This document shows, piece after piece, positions 34,895 through 47,374 of a stretch of DNA of 64,000 nt. How positions within the stretch are numbered: the first letter of the stretch is position 1; each line of letters starts with the position of its first letter. The translations under genes were made by a program, and so were the position numbers. Source of the stretch: Haliclystus octoradiatus (lineage: Eukaryota > Cnidaria > Staurozoa > Stauromedusae > Haliclystidae); contig OU744446.1 in the NCBI GenBank assembly GCA_916610825.1, positions 7,156,309-7,220,308 of the forward strand. The letters run 5' to 3'. The notes beneath the pieces were generated by a model. The model had not been told where the DNA came from. It saw only the letters and a list, made by a program, of their open reading frames with translations, and did no database searches.

Positions 34895-35420
34895 AAATAT
34901 AATCTGTATAACGCGCGCTACGAATGAAATATTTTCTGATTTTTATTTTCTTCAAATTCGTGAACTTTAAAATCATTAAATCATCTGGAATTTTGCTACT
35001 CTTGAGTTTATATGTTCTTCCTTACCTCAGTTTTGTGGGAGAGAAAAATAGATTGCCGTTACAGAGCTACGCCATCTCAAACGTAACATCGCGTGATTAA
35101 TCTGATCTAAAGTCTATTAGAAAAACCACACGACTTGTGACTTTATCGTCATAAAGCTAGATCCAATCCCTTTTTTTCTCTCAGCGACATTTGGGCCAAA
35201 ACACCACTTTGAAGGCATTTTTCACCAAGAAATAATTTCCAGATCGAAAAAAAAATTACGCCATTGTTTTTTTCACGTCGGGTTCTATTATATATGTAAA
35301 GATAGTCTGGGGGTTTATTCCCACTTTAAACTCTTTCTAATAACTATCTGATTGTCAAAGTGTCTCTGTTATTGGTTGATTTTTTCTATGGGACTATACT
35401 ATGATTGTAGAGTTGCATTT
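34895..35420. repeat. Outer inverted-repeat arm, right
   Basis: Reverse-complement match of 19588-20265 (see the left arm). It lacks the small TTAA hairpin and about 45 bp of flanking sequence present in the left arm. Confidence 0.85.
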
Positions 35421-35429
35421 CTCGTCGGA

Positions 35430-36890
35430 TTTTCTTTGTCAAGTAAAGTTTTCATCTAAAATAGAAAAGTCAGCCGTGCTGTGTTTTGAAACTAATGAAC
35501 ATTCATGTTTTCTAGTGACCTCTCATTTTTTTCGCCTGAAGGAGGTGAATTTGGATTGAGCGTCACATCTCTCTTATAATCGAAAAACATTGTACATTTG
35601 ATCTCCAACATAGCATTTTTTACCTCTGCAATGATGTCTTCAAAATATATACGATCACAGATTCAAGTAGACTATATTAGTTATATAGTTATAATATTTG
35701 ATATTACTGTACTATATTACTTTACTATTTACTTTAAAATAATTCTCAACAAAACCCCGGAAATAATACACTCTAATTATACATTTATCAAAAATGGTAA
35801 AAGAAAGCATGACATTTTCCACATTCTCTTTGTCACAACCAGCTTTTCTCAGAACCAGCCTAATTATAGAATATGTCATCTCTTTGAAATAGGAATAAGA
35901 AGTTCACTGCTTAAGGGGTGACCTCAATCATTGTAGCTACACATATATCTATGTAAAAAGTTTCCTGTAATCTAATTAATTTGTATTGTTTCAATGATCT
36001 ATCTATCTATTTATATTAATATTTTGATATTATTTCACTATATTAATAAATGCATGTTTTTCGAATCCGTAGACATGGTGTGTACTATGATTATACCGAT
36101 TAAGCTAATGATAATAACATCTCAATGATAATCTGGAAAAAGTAATATATCATGCTCAAATAATGATAATAATATAGAGTCAAGAAAGACTAAATATTTT
36201 TACTGTTACTTAAAGTTTCATATGTTTCACTTAAAATTAACTTGAAGTTTACTTAAAATATTCACCACTCTGGTCTTTACAAGCATTGAGCACTATATTC
36301 ACCTATATTCACCTACCAATATTCTAAAATTTAAATGTTCATCATGCTCAAATATATATATTAGTATTTCTCATTTGAATAAGATTTTAATAATTATAAT
36401 TAATAATTATGTTGATATAGTAGTATATATTTATGTATCGAAATAACCAAGTCAGACCAGATGATACAATCAATACAACACTGATACACGTTTTTAACTT
36501 TCTTTTTCCTTTATGATTTCAATTAAAACGTATAACACCTGTACTGTTATAGCTATATGACATATGTATCACGTGGTTTATTACATACATGCTTAAAATA
36601 TCCTATAGAAATTTCTATTAGAAATTTTGCTTACCCTCAGCTACTTATCAATAATATATTTAACTTACACAGTAAATGAACCCATATATCTGACTTTATG
36701 TCGTAAAACTATTGATCGCAATCCAAGGAAGATTATTATTAGCCATATCAATATAGTGTGCTCAAAACATCACTCATACAGTCAGTCGTTCAGTCACTAT
36801 CATTTACAAAATATTGATTTCAATCAGATTATATAGACAATCTGTGTGTGCATCAGTAGATAACTACGATATATATATATAGGTTGTATA
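35430..36890. other. AT-rich spacer without recognised features
   Basis: Several open frames of 60-107 codons occur, but composition is uniformly AT-rich and none resembles a known domain. Confidence 0.4.
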
Positions 36891-36925
36891 GCAATTAGTA
36901 AGAGTTATTATAAACCTGTTTTCTG

Positions 36926-37189
36926 TTATTGGTGTCCCAGTTCATCAATCTTTTTGTAATAAACACCACATGACAACTTATGAGGTCCTTTCTTCTTCTT
37001 CTTTTGCAAACTTGGTAACAAAGCCATCGCTTTCTTTCTCTTGTTATTTTCAAAACAAATAGAAACAAATACTGGCTTAGGATCATTTCCCTTTTCCTGG
37101 CAAGATTCTAAAGCTGTCATAAATCTCTTCATACAGACATTTCCTTTCTTTAATTTTGCCTGCCATGCAATTTCTTCTTGGATAGACAT
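36926..37189 (-). other. Unassigned 87-codon open frame, Lys-rich
   Basis: The minus-strand frame begins MSIQEEIAWQAKLKKGN and contains a basic block (QKKKKKGPHK) that could be a nuclear-localisation signal. I recognise no domain and could not place a splice partner. A second minus-strand frame upstream (37394-37711) is also unassigned. The two could be exons of one gene or chance frames. Confidence 0.15.
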
Positions 37190-39056
37190 GTCTGCTATTC
37201 CAAAACTTTCACTGCAGTCTCTGTTTCACAGGAATACATATTAAATGCAGACTTATTTTGTAGGAGACTTGTCTATCAAAAACGTAAACAGTCTGTAAAG
37301 TCAACCGCAACTTAGCCATTGAGTGTTAAATTTTGTAGGAATTTAATCAAAGAAGTCAAAAGTATTGCATTTGCATTTGAATTAAATACCTGTTTATTTA
37401 CAAATAGAATAATTACCAAAATACTTTGACATCACGCTGTGTTGTGTGCTGTTTACGACTTTATAATGTTTATCAAGCTGTCTTATACAGCGTGAAGTAG
37501 AATTAATGATAACTAAACACATATCTATATGGTGTATATTATATATTGATATGAAGAAAGCCTTTGGCGCAAGTTTTGATGAATGCGAAACAGTTCCAAA
37601 ACAAGCACTATAGGATATGCGTCCGTCATAGATGCATCCAAAGTTGAAAACATCTTTAATATGAACAAATAAATGATACGTAGAGCCCTTTCCTGTAAAT
37701 ACCGCTCTCAATCGGCATTAGTTTTACAACTATCCCAGCAAAAAACTATAGAATGATTAATTGATTGATTGACAAACCCTTTGCAAAACACAATAAAAAT
37801 ACTCACGATTTCCAACCACTATTCAATTTTTCCAATAGGTTTATGCGCCCATACGTAATCAGCTTTCATCCTCATCATGCGACAGGTGCTTTGTGGGATA
37901 CCTTGCTAGACATTACCTTTCCATTCGTCATTTAAAACTGAAACGAAAGTTTAGAAGTTTTTTAAACTCGATTTTAATTTTATTTCATATTATATCAACA
38001 TGCTATTGTCTGATACTTCAATCGTTTTATCTGGAGATGTGCCTTGTGAATATAGCTTATAAACACTCCAAATAATCTAGAACTGTATCGCTGTATCACT
38101 GTGTGATATAATGCCAAGTTTGTTAGAAGTAGCATAAATGTTCTCGTCCTGATTGGATTTGGAAGTAGTAAATTCCGATTCACTGTATATCCAGCCATAG
38201 GCGTAGGAGGCGGGGGGGCTGGGGGGGCGGCAGCCCCCCCCCAAAAAAAAGAGAATTTTTCGGGCAATTTTCGGGCAAAATTAATTCCTCTCTTATGTCT
38301 TTCGGCATGATATTATTCGGGATTATTGGCAGGATTGTTGTCTTTTATCATCTACTTAATGCTTTGTCAGTAAAATAACTTGTGTTATGTAGATTATTCA
38401 CATTTTCTCATTTAAATTGTATAATTTATTAAATATTTATTAGGCTTTATAAAATTTCGGGAATAATCGAACGAACTTCTCAATCAAGGCAAATATGATT
38501 GGTTGGTTGAGCATCGTACATTGTAAAGAAATATTTTGTTTGAAAGTAAACTATTTAAGAAGATTACTTTATAAGTCAAATATTCCATCTACAGTACTTA
38601 GTTAAAGTTAGTTAAAGTTAGTTCCCGAAAATTGATTAACAATGGTATGGTATGAAATAGTGCCAATGACACAGTCAAATTGTATTCAAATTTCTTGGCA
38701 ACAACTGCTCTACAGACCGTTTTTCAAGTAGAAATAAGGTCATAATTTTTTTTTTAAATTAAAATCAAAAGCTATAGCACTTGGAGGTCTTATAAGGTCT
38801 AATTTTCCTTGGAAATTTAATTCCATTTAAATATAACGCCTATTAAAGTTTCTGATGCTGAAATATTGTGACGTTTCCTCTCTGTTAGTAGCACATATGA
38901 CATATACGATCATTTATGTTTTATAAAAAGAAATGTATTCAATCAGGATATCACAGCCTCACACCCTCACAGGAACAAAAAATTCATCATCCATTCATTT
39001 TTTCAATAGTTAATTCATGAGACATTCATTCAGTTTTAATTTATGATCTTAACAAA

Positions 39057-42000
39057 ATGTCGACAAGACCTCGAAAAAGAGCATATCGACAACGCGTCAA
39101 ATGTAATAAATGTTCGAAGGAGATTGATTCTGACTATCAAGATAAACATGCTAAACAACATCCTGAATGCACTGTTAAGTTTACGGTTGTGGTAGAAAGT
39201 AATCAAACTTTGCTTAGCGGAATTTTTTGTAATAAAGCAACTTCTCCCGGAACAGGTAATTCAGCAACAGAAGAAATAATATCCACTGCTTGCTCAAATG
39301 ATAATGAAGCACCTGAAGAATCACATATGGAAACAGGTACGTACGTTGATTGATTGCTCAATTGGTTTACATTTAAATTAAAATACTTTGTTTAGTTTAA
39401 TAGTGTTTCCAACTTTCCACTGGCAATACTATTCCCCTTAAAAATGCTGATATGTTTTGATTTCTGGCTTTTGCTAACGAATAAGCTATTAAACGGTTTT
39501 TCAGTTTCGTTTTGCACAGTATAGGGGTAGCAAGCCAGTAACTTATTATTGTAAAAGCATCTTTATGCAATCAATTCTCCTATGAAATAATCTCGCTTAT
39601 TAAGTGACGGGGATAGTTATGTTCATTGAACATCTGAAGGTATTGCAATAAATAAGTTTATACATGATAGCACATTAATAGATTGCCTAATGATCTGACT
39701 ATTTTCAATACTATGGCACGCTCTGCTACATAGCATTGAGCACTATCTATTAAGCAAAGTATTACAGCACATATATATAGGGAACATTGAATATCATTAT
39801 CCCAATTAAAATAGTAAGTGCTATAATATAACTGTGATATTGTTTCTAGATGTGGAAGGTTCAGTATCAAATATTTCTACCAGTGAATCAGACGATGATA
39901 TGAATTGCAAAGAGGATACATCTTCCGATGTTAATTCCAGTAAAGATCGTTTTGTATCGCAAGTTGATGACAGTGCTAAAACTAAAACTGTACAGTCAGA
40001 TTATTACTTTTCGTCACCGTTTCAACCATTGCAAAACCAATATAACCCAAAGATATATTCGAAAGAAACTTATACAAGAGATTTTAGCAATGAATTGTAC
40101 AGATTATATTCTTGGCTTACCTATAAGAGCGAGAACAAGAATTTTCAGTGCTTTGCATGCAAAAAGTTTATGGGGGATGACTCGTTTGAATATGAAAACT
40201 GGAAGAAACCTGAGCGACTTAAGAAGCACGCAAAAAGCAGAAATCACCAGCTGGCAATGGCGAAATGGATATGTGTCATTGCAAAAAAATAAAACATCAA
40301 TTTTGCAGAAGCTAAATGAATCACATCGTGAGAAAGTAGCTAAAAATCGAAGTTATTTGAAGATCATAATTGAATGTCTTCTCTTTACAGCACAGCAAAA
40401 TATTGCACAAAGAGGTCACGCAGAAGAGAGAGAAAATTTAGACTCTGTATCGGATATTAATAGGGGGAACTTTTTAGAGCTTTTGCATTTGCGATGTAAC
40501 GACATCTCATGGCTGTCGCAAAAGTTAAAGACCCAACTAAATGCGCATGCACAGTGGACATCCCCTGACATACAGAATGAATTGCTCCAAATCATAGCCG
40601 ATTTGTTTGTGAAAAAGATTTCTAGCGAAGCAAGAGATAGCAAATCAACGTCAATCATTGTAGATGAAACATCCGACATAAGCAGAATAGAACAGGTATC
40701 AATTTGCTTGAGATATGTCTTCAATGGGCACACAAAAGAATCTTTTCTTGGATTCTACAGTACATCCTCAACTGAGGGTGAAACGTTGTACAAAATTGTT
40801 AAAGATGTATTTATAAGATTGTCCTTGGATATGAAAGATGTAGTAGGAAAGTGCTCTGATGGTGCAGCTAGCATGAGTGGAATCCACAAAGGCCTATCGA
40901 CAAGATTAAAGGAAAGTTCGCCTTAAGCTGTGTATGTTCACTGTTATGGGCATCTGCTTAATCTTGCTATCCAAGATGTTTTAATTGATATCAAGCCACT
41001 GAGAAATGCACTAGGAACAGTGAAAACAATTTATAACTTCCTCGAGGCAAGCCCAAAGAGACACGCCCTCTTCAACAGCACAAGCATGGAGGGACAAGTT
41101 TTGTGCCGCACTCTAAAATCTCAGAGCGTCACACGATGGACATGTAGATGGGAAGCAGTCCGGGCAGTAATTGGGCAACTGCCAAACATTATCCAAGCAC
41201 TGCTTGTACTGACAAATGACAAGGATAGCAAGATATATTCAGAAAGTCGTTGCTTGCTCACGGCAATAAGTGATTTTAATTTTGTAATTGGCCTTATCAC
41301 CCTGAAAGTTATTTTATCAAACACAAGCAGCCTTAGCCAATTTCTGCAAGGGAAGAGGGTAGATGTCATCACTGCCAAGAATACAGCTGACGCGACCATA
41401 ATGACATTAAAAAAATGCAGAACAGAAGATTCTTTTGATCTTGTATGGAAAACTGCAGAAAATCTGACTACAATAATGATGGAAAAGCTTGAAGGCACTG
41501 AGTTTTCTGTTAAAGCTGCTAGATTGCCGAGGACTAAACAGCCTTCTCGACGGTCGCAAGTATTGGTTGGAGAGTCTTCTTCTGTCTCTGATGCCTTGAT
41601 CTATGAATCACCAAAAGATTACCATCGAATTGAAACATTCTATCCAAGTATGTCTCGTGCTGTATCGGAGCTCGAATCAAGATTTAGTAGCAACGATCAA
41701 AACATTCTATGTTCCCTTGGTGATGTTATTTTTAACGAGGAGCCGCAGGAGAAAAGTTTTGACGCAGTCTGTAGCCACTACGGTCTAGATAGAGATCTTC
41801 TGAATTCAGAAAAAAATATCAATACCAATTATGCTTTAATGGATGGAAATGAAAACAGTTAGTTGATTACTGGTTCAAAAATTGTACAAGATATGTATGA
41901 TGCTGGACAAGATATTGTACTTCCAATTTTTTACAAAGCTGCGCAAATACTGGCAACTATACCTGCGGCATCTTGCACAGCAGAAAGATCATTCAGCAGT

Positions 42001-42171
42001 CTCAGAAGAATAAAATCATATCTTAGAAGTACCATGGGACAGGTTAGATTGAACAATGTCGCTGTCATCAATATAGAGAGAACTTTTGCCAATGACATTG
42101 CAGAAAATTGTATGGATGATATTATTGATATATTTGGGAGAAGGAATGGACGAGATGATTACTTTTTTTAA
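39057..42171 (+). pseudogene. hAT transposase (TTF zinc finger, DUF4371, hAT dimerisation), disrupted
   Basis: Exon 1 39057-39336 (GT donor GTACGT), intron 39337-39849, then a long second exon from 39850, joined in phase 1. Order: a C2H-type N-terminal finger (VKCNKCSKEID...KHAKQH), an acidic linker (STSESDDDM), a TTF-type finger (NFQCFACKKF...RLKKHAKSRNH), the DDE/DUF4371 region with IIVDETSDISRIEQVSICLR and KCSDGAASMSGIHKG, and the C-terminal dimerisation motif AERSFSSLRRIKSYLRSTMG. Three lesions are seen: a 1-nt frameshift in or near the A7 run at 40283-40289, TAA at 40924-40926 and TAG at 41860-41862. The rest reads cleanly, so inactivation is recent. It resembles ZMYM1 / hAT-DUF4371-type proteins. 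Confidence 0.93.
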
Positions 42172-42255
42172 AATTCGGATTTTAAAAATATATTACTTTT
42201 GTAATTATTATTTGCTGTTCTCAATATATATATACATATAATGATATTAACCCAC

Positions 42256-42425
42256 AGATTACGAGTTTTGTCCGTTAATCTGAGTTTCGCTTAAATGCGC
42301 TCTTTAGACGGTTTATTCATACTTAGAAATGTACTTGCCAAGACACATATATTTCTCATTATGAATAAACCGTCTGATGAGCGCATTTGCGCGAAACTTA
42401 GAATGACGGACTGGGCTCGTAATCT
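42256..42425. mobile_element. Foldback MITE inside the hAT element
   Basis: Two arms of about 66 bp in inverted orientation (AGATTACGAG...GACGGTTTATTCAT) with roughly 80 percent pairing around a loop of about 40 bp. It lies between the transposase stop and the right terminus. A target duplication could not be defined. Confidence 0.75.
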
Positions 42426-43522
42426 TCGAGTCATTACTTATACCTTGCTGAGCATGAGTTTTGCCTCTTGAACTTATAATTATGTGTATAATACGTAACA
42501 ATATTTCGTTTAGATTGGAATTTATAGTGGTTAAGATTAGGAATGCAATTTCACAGCTATAAATTTTTGAAATATCTCTGTTTTGACTTAAGTTTTTTGT
42601 TTCGCATAAGTAGTGGTTCATTCATTAGAATACAATAATAGTACTAATAGTATAAGAGTACTAACCGATATTACTATCACTACCATTCCGTAATAAGAAA
42701 ATACCAAAAATTCAGTACCGCATCGATAAAATACCACCTTATAAGTACCATTAACGTGTTTGAAGTTTTGCATGGAAACAAATTATTTTGATTTGGAATT
42801 TCCGGGAAAATTTTTCGGGCAAACAATTTCTTCCCCCCAGTTGGAAGCATGCCCCTACGCCTATGTATCCAGCACGTGATAAGCATTCAGTTTCACGATG
42901 GTGTTGTTATTGTTCATTTGTCAAAAATACTGACCGGATTATATAGGAAAGTAAAACTTTCACTTACATATATTGCATAAGGCATTTAGATCAATAGTAC
43001 TCTGACTCTGATTCCCCGAGATAGTCCGCTTCTCCAATCCATGTTTGATTTATTTATAAGTAATTATCACAGGAGTGGTAAACTGTTTCTAAGGTATAGC
43101 CATGTAAGATACTCAACCGTTCATCTCCCCAATATGTAATCATTATCATTGTTGTTTCCTATATATAATGTATGATAAAAAAGCGCATAGTCTGTTTTTT
43201 ATACAGCACATCTCGTTCTTGGACACTCCACCATTAGCGTTGAGATTATATTCCTCATACCGTACATTTTGAAAGTTCCCTAGGGGTGCCACTATAGACA
43301 GTTTCTACTGTAACAAGGTAACAAGGCAAGTGTAATGGTAATCCTTTATTCAAAAATGACCTGGGCTGTATCTAAGTATCTAGTACAATTTGTTTCGTAA
43401 ACAAAATCGGAAATAGTTTCATAATAAGCAACTGAATAAACATCTAGTGTGCTGAATAATGTTAAATGCTGATTATTGCTTAAATTAAACTGGCTATCAT
43501 CCTATCTTTTCAAAGATGAATT

Positions 43523-43692
43523 CAATTGAGGAATTCTAAGAAATTTAAAAATATTCATTTTTGAATTCGAAATCCTAATAATAATATTGCTCCAGGAAAT
43601 TTAGGAAATTTCTATTATTTTGATTATCATTCAATAATTTAGGATTTTGAAATCTCAAATGAATATTTTTGAAATTTTAGAATTTCTCAATT
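43523..43692. repeat. Inverted repeat, possible MITE
   Basis: Arms of about 55 bp (AATTGAGGAATTCTAAGAAA... against ...AGAATTTCTCAATT) are separated by about 60 bp. AT-rich; no target duplication resolved. Confidence 0.55.
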
Positions 43693-44138
43693 TAATTTAT
43701 CGGTGGGTGAATCTAATGAGATTTGGAGCGAGCTCAATTGCTATTAAGTTCGGTTCTCTATTATCTCCCCTGTCCCAGAGGATTTTAATCGATCTTATTC
43801 AATTATCGGATTGTTAATGTTTATATATAATTACATAGAAAAGAGGCAACGAATATGTTTCATCTTCTGAAAGCGGATAGAATTGTCCAGAGTAAGGAGG
43901 GATTACATCACTCTTGTGAGTGGGTTATCGGAATTTAGACCGACGAGTTCACTAGCAACAAATGAGAAATCCATATCGTAAACGAGGCCACCGAGCTTTG
44001 TTAACGTGTAATTGATCAAATGGATGTTTTTTCTGCTCTGTTTTTTTCATGAAAATCGTTTTCACTGTAATTTGCTGTTGATAGCACTGATAATTGATTT
44101 CGCTGGAACGACGAATGAGCGGATTGTTGTATTATTAT

Positions 44139-44155
44139 GTCTCCGTGGCGCAATT

Positions 44156-44212
<57 letters not shown>
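44139..44212 (+). tRNA. tRNA-Asn (GTT)
   Basis: 74 nt, intronless; acceptor GTCTCCG pairs with CGGGGAC. Anticodon GTT sits in CTGTTAA, and the T-arm GGTGG/CCACC encloses TTCAAGC. Its flanks are shared with the copy at 46242-46315 in inverted orientation. Confidence 0.96.
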
Positions 44213-44394
44213 CAGCTATTTTGGAAAAACATCTCTGCATTGTGTATCTTAGATATATGCATTAGATATAAATTACAAAATTAGCCTTGGATGACTAGAG
44301 ACCCGAGAAAATGATCCAACCTTGTCGTATCGACTTTATGTAGCAGATTTAAAAGCTTTGAAAATCTTATGAAAGACTTTCATATTTCATACTC

Positions 44395-44456
44395 AGCAGA
44401 GTGGTGCAGCAAAAGCATGCTAGGCCCATAACCCAGAGGTCGGTGGATCGAAACCA
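44395..44456 (+). pseudogene. Initiator tRNA-Met pseudogene, 3' truncated
   Basis: The first 62 nt match the initiator tRNA-Met copies (CCCATAACC anticodon loop intact, a few D-arm changes). The 3' acceptor strand is missing: after GAAACCA the sequence jumps to TTTGAATTC, which in intact copies lies 22 bp further downstream. This is the signature of a short deletion. Confidence 0.9.
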
Positions 44457-44832
44457 TTTGAATTCCAGGTAGAATGAGCATCTTCAATGGAACTGCTTGT
44501 TAACTATAATGCTATTGCTTCACTCATTTATTCCTCTATGTATCTGAGATTCTTTTTATCTTTTATATCAAAACATTGTTCAATTAAAATGATTTGAAAC
44601 ATTGTTAAGTTTGATATCATTGCTGTACTGGGAATGCCACGCTTCTATAATCTTCCATCTCAAAGGATTTGCAAATCATTCAGCCTATTATTATAATTTC
44701 TCGGCTTGTATACATGAATATTGAGAAACCTTATTACTGGAATTCAAATGCTAACATAGAAGGGCAAAGATGATGTCTGATTCTTTGATTCTCTCCACCG
44801 TGCGAATTCAGAAATTTGATAAAAGATCTTAG

Positions 44833-45978
44833 CAGGGGCGGATCCAGCCAAAAATGTGAGGGGTGCAATAATTCTGGGCTAGAGGGGCGAAGCCCCGTCC
44901 ATCGAAGGGGTCCGGGGATATGCCCCCCCGGAAAATTTTTGGATATCCAAATCGAACTTTCAAGTAGCTACAAAGTATGGTCTATCTCATAGTTATTCCA
45001 AATTTACAGCGACAAAAAATGTTGTAACCAAGAAAAACAAGTATATATTCAAGTTAAATATATCAGCATTTGTAAGAAAATAGTAAATACAAATTTAAAC
45101 AATGTACCCTGGAGAGAGAAGAACATTTGTCTTGTTTAGTTTTTCCGGAGTTTGGATAAGGATGCCTCGTGAATCATGATACTGTAGCAAGATTAGTTTC
45201 CACCAAATTTGTGATGACCTTATGAGTTTATGAGTTTGCTCTCTGGACCTGACGATGCAAACTGCAACTCTGAAAATTCACAAACTTCTACCAGCATCGT
45301 TCAAATAAAATGACACCTTGAACTCATGTGAAATAATCTCCTTGGAGTATATGTTTTCAAACTGCTTCAGTTTTATCTTGAGAAAGATCGCCATTTAAAT
45401 TTTTTAACTTCCAACAATGATTATGAATTTAATCCTTCGCTAAGCGCCATTTGTGATTAAGTTAATAAAAGGAGGCTAGATGACGATGACTAATTCAAGG
45501 GTTTAAAAATAACAAAAAGAGAAAAGAAAGTACAAGCAGGACAGTAAGCAAGACAAGCTTTGTTATTCACGGGTGCCGAGGGGGGCGAACTATGTCAGGA
45601 ATGTGAAATAGAGCATTATCATTGGTTCATAGCTAAATTCTTTGAAGGCTACGTCATCTGAGGGGAGCGAAATCAAAGCAATCTATTGGATGCTCTACTT
45701 CCGCGGTAGCGAAATCAGTGTTGTTGATTGGTCAAATTAGGTTGACTTCCTTCTAGTCTAGTGTCCAATCATACGATTATTATAACAATCGTACTGCTAC
45801 TTCCAATCTGCTACGAAAAAATATGATGTACTCAGGATGAAATTTCATTTACAAGTAGTTTTCTCAGTTATTGTTTTCGTAAAGAATGAAAGCAAAACAA
45901 CAGCCGCGGCGCCATCAAACAGTTTAAAAATCTGACGGGTGCGCTTGCCCCTGTCGCGCCCCCCTGGATCCGCCACTG
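44833..45978. mobile_element. hAT-like non-autonomous element (1.15 kb)
   Basis: Ends CAGGGGCGGATCCAG (left) and CAGTGGCGGATCCAG (right, reversed). Flanks GATCTTAG (44825-44832) and TATCTTAG (45979-45986) form an 8-bp duplication with one mismatch. The left subterminal region has GGGGCGAAGCCCC and runs of G/C. It lies exactly between two inverted tRNA-Asn / initiator-Met units. No transposase seen. Confidence 0.85.
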
Positions 45979-45990
45979 TATCTTAGTACA

Positions 45991-46062
45991 TAGCAGAGGG
46001 TGGTTTCGATCCACCAACCTCTGGGTTATGGGCCCAGCACGCTTCCGCTGCGCCACTCTGCT
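45991..46062 (-). tRNA. Initiator tRNA-Met (CAT)
   Basis: 72 nt on the minus strand: acceptor AGCAGAG with CTCTGCT, anticodon loop CCCATAA with the three G-C pairs of the initiator stem, and the initiator-type T-loop ATCGAAA. The T-stem pairs GGTGG/CCACC; one variant (GGTTGG before the stem) is specific to this copy. Confidence 0.94.
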
Positions 46063-46241
46063 GAGTATGAAATATGAAAGTCTTTCATTAAAGATTTTCA
46101 AAGCTTTTAAATCTGCTAAATAAAGTCGATACGACAAGGTTGGGTCATTTTCATCCAAGGCATCCAAGGCTAATTCCGTAATTTATATCTAATACATATA
46201 TCTAAGATACACGATGCAGAGATGTTTTTCCAAAATAGCTG

Positions 46242-46298
<57 letters not shown>

Positions 46299-46315
46299 AA
46301 TTGCGCCACGGAGAC
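46242..46315 (-). tRNA. tRNA-Asn (GTT)
   Basis: 74 nt, identical in sequence to the copy at 44139-44212 but on the opposite strand. It lies 179 bp upstream of the initiator Met gene at 45991-46062, in the same order. Confidence 0.96.
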
Positions 46316-47374
46316 ATAGTAATACAACAATCCGCTCATTTGTCGTTCCAGCGAAATCAATTATCAGTGTTATCAATAGCAAATTACAGTACAAACGATT
46401 TTCATGAAAAAAACAGAGCAGAAAAAACATCCATTTGATCAATTACACGTTAACAAAGCATATGCAAATGTTGGCTTATCATGGTATAGTGCTGTCAATT
46501 TCCGCATTTCGTAACTCTATCTATTGTTAATTTAAATTTGTATTACGATGCTGATATTCTCACGGATAAAGTGCTTTGATTTTGCATCATCAATGTGACA
46601 GGATATTCAAATGTTATCATCGTCTCCACAACAACTGGTATTACTTTATAAAACTTTTTTATTCCCAGATTTAGTCGCGGCAGCTTTAGCAGATTTAGAT
46701 GTGTATTCTAAGTTTCTGGGAGCCATGATGTCTGGGTATGTGGAGCCCCACATAGTACATTTTATATGGGATCAATTAGGTATTTATGTGAGACCATCAG
46801 GACGTTCAAATCAGTCCTGAGGCTTAAGAATAGATATTTATATTACGCGTTTACAAACGCACGGTTGACCGTTAGTTCTGAATTTGCTTTCAAATACAAT
46901 TTGCCTTCAAATTAATATTCGTTCAACTTTACAGACGTCATCGTTTGGGGAAACTGCTTGAGATCTTTGTAAAAGATAATTTTAAATTATATCATAATGT
47001 GAAAGATTGTACAAAAGTATTTGATGGTTGATAATGTTAAAAGACTTTTTGAGATCTATAATTATTGCAGCTGCGAGCTGTTTGAAAGTATTTTCTTAAC
47101 CCAAACTAAAAGATAGTTGAAAAATTGGTGTTGAAATAAATGTAAGTTTGGTGGTAAACAAAAAACTCCAGAATTTTTGAGAAGGTATTTAGCAAAGAAA
47201 TTGGTCGATAAAAAGTAAAATAATGGGCATCTGCACTTTTGAACAGTGAAATATCTTTAGCTATTTTATAATGATCAGGGGGATAAGCCAGTCTTTCGAA
47301 ATTTCATTCATCAACCCTTCTGCGTGAAAAAGTAGTCCACTTTTGGGTTCCATGAATTCAAAAGATTTATTACG

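Larger units (their letters stand above)
38196..42865 (+). mobile_element. Complete hAT transposon (4.67 kb)
   Basis: Terminal inverted repeats CATAGGCGTAGG (12 bp perfect, then imperfect) with subterminal TTTTTCGGGCAA words on both sides. The exact 8-bp target duplication TATCCAGC lies at 38188-38195 and 42866-42873. It carries a spliced hAT transposase gene (39057-42171). The left end has G- and C-runs able to form a hairpin. A 170-bp inverted-repeat insertion (42256-42425) lies downstream of the transposase. Confidence 0.97.

Noticed and set aside
19588-35420. Polinton/Maverick element
   Set aside because: Size and long inverted arms would fit, but no polymerase B, integrase, protease or packaging ATPase frame is present between them.
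36926-37711. A two-exon minus-strand host gene built from 37394-37711 and 36926-37189
   Set aside because: No consistent splice pair and no recognised domain; kept only as a low-confidence open frame.
44016-44240. Open frame with SPGGLEPPTFRLTAERANQL on the strand opposite tRNA-Asn (also at 46214-46438, 50130-50357, 53915-54229)
   Set aside because: This is the well-known spurious translation of the antisense strand of tRNA-Asn; the RNA gene explains the conservation.
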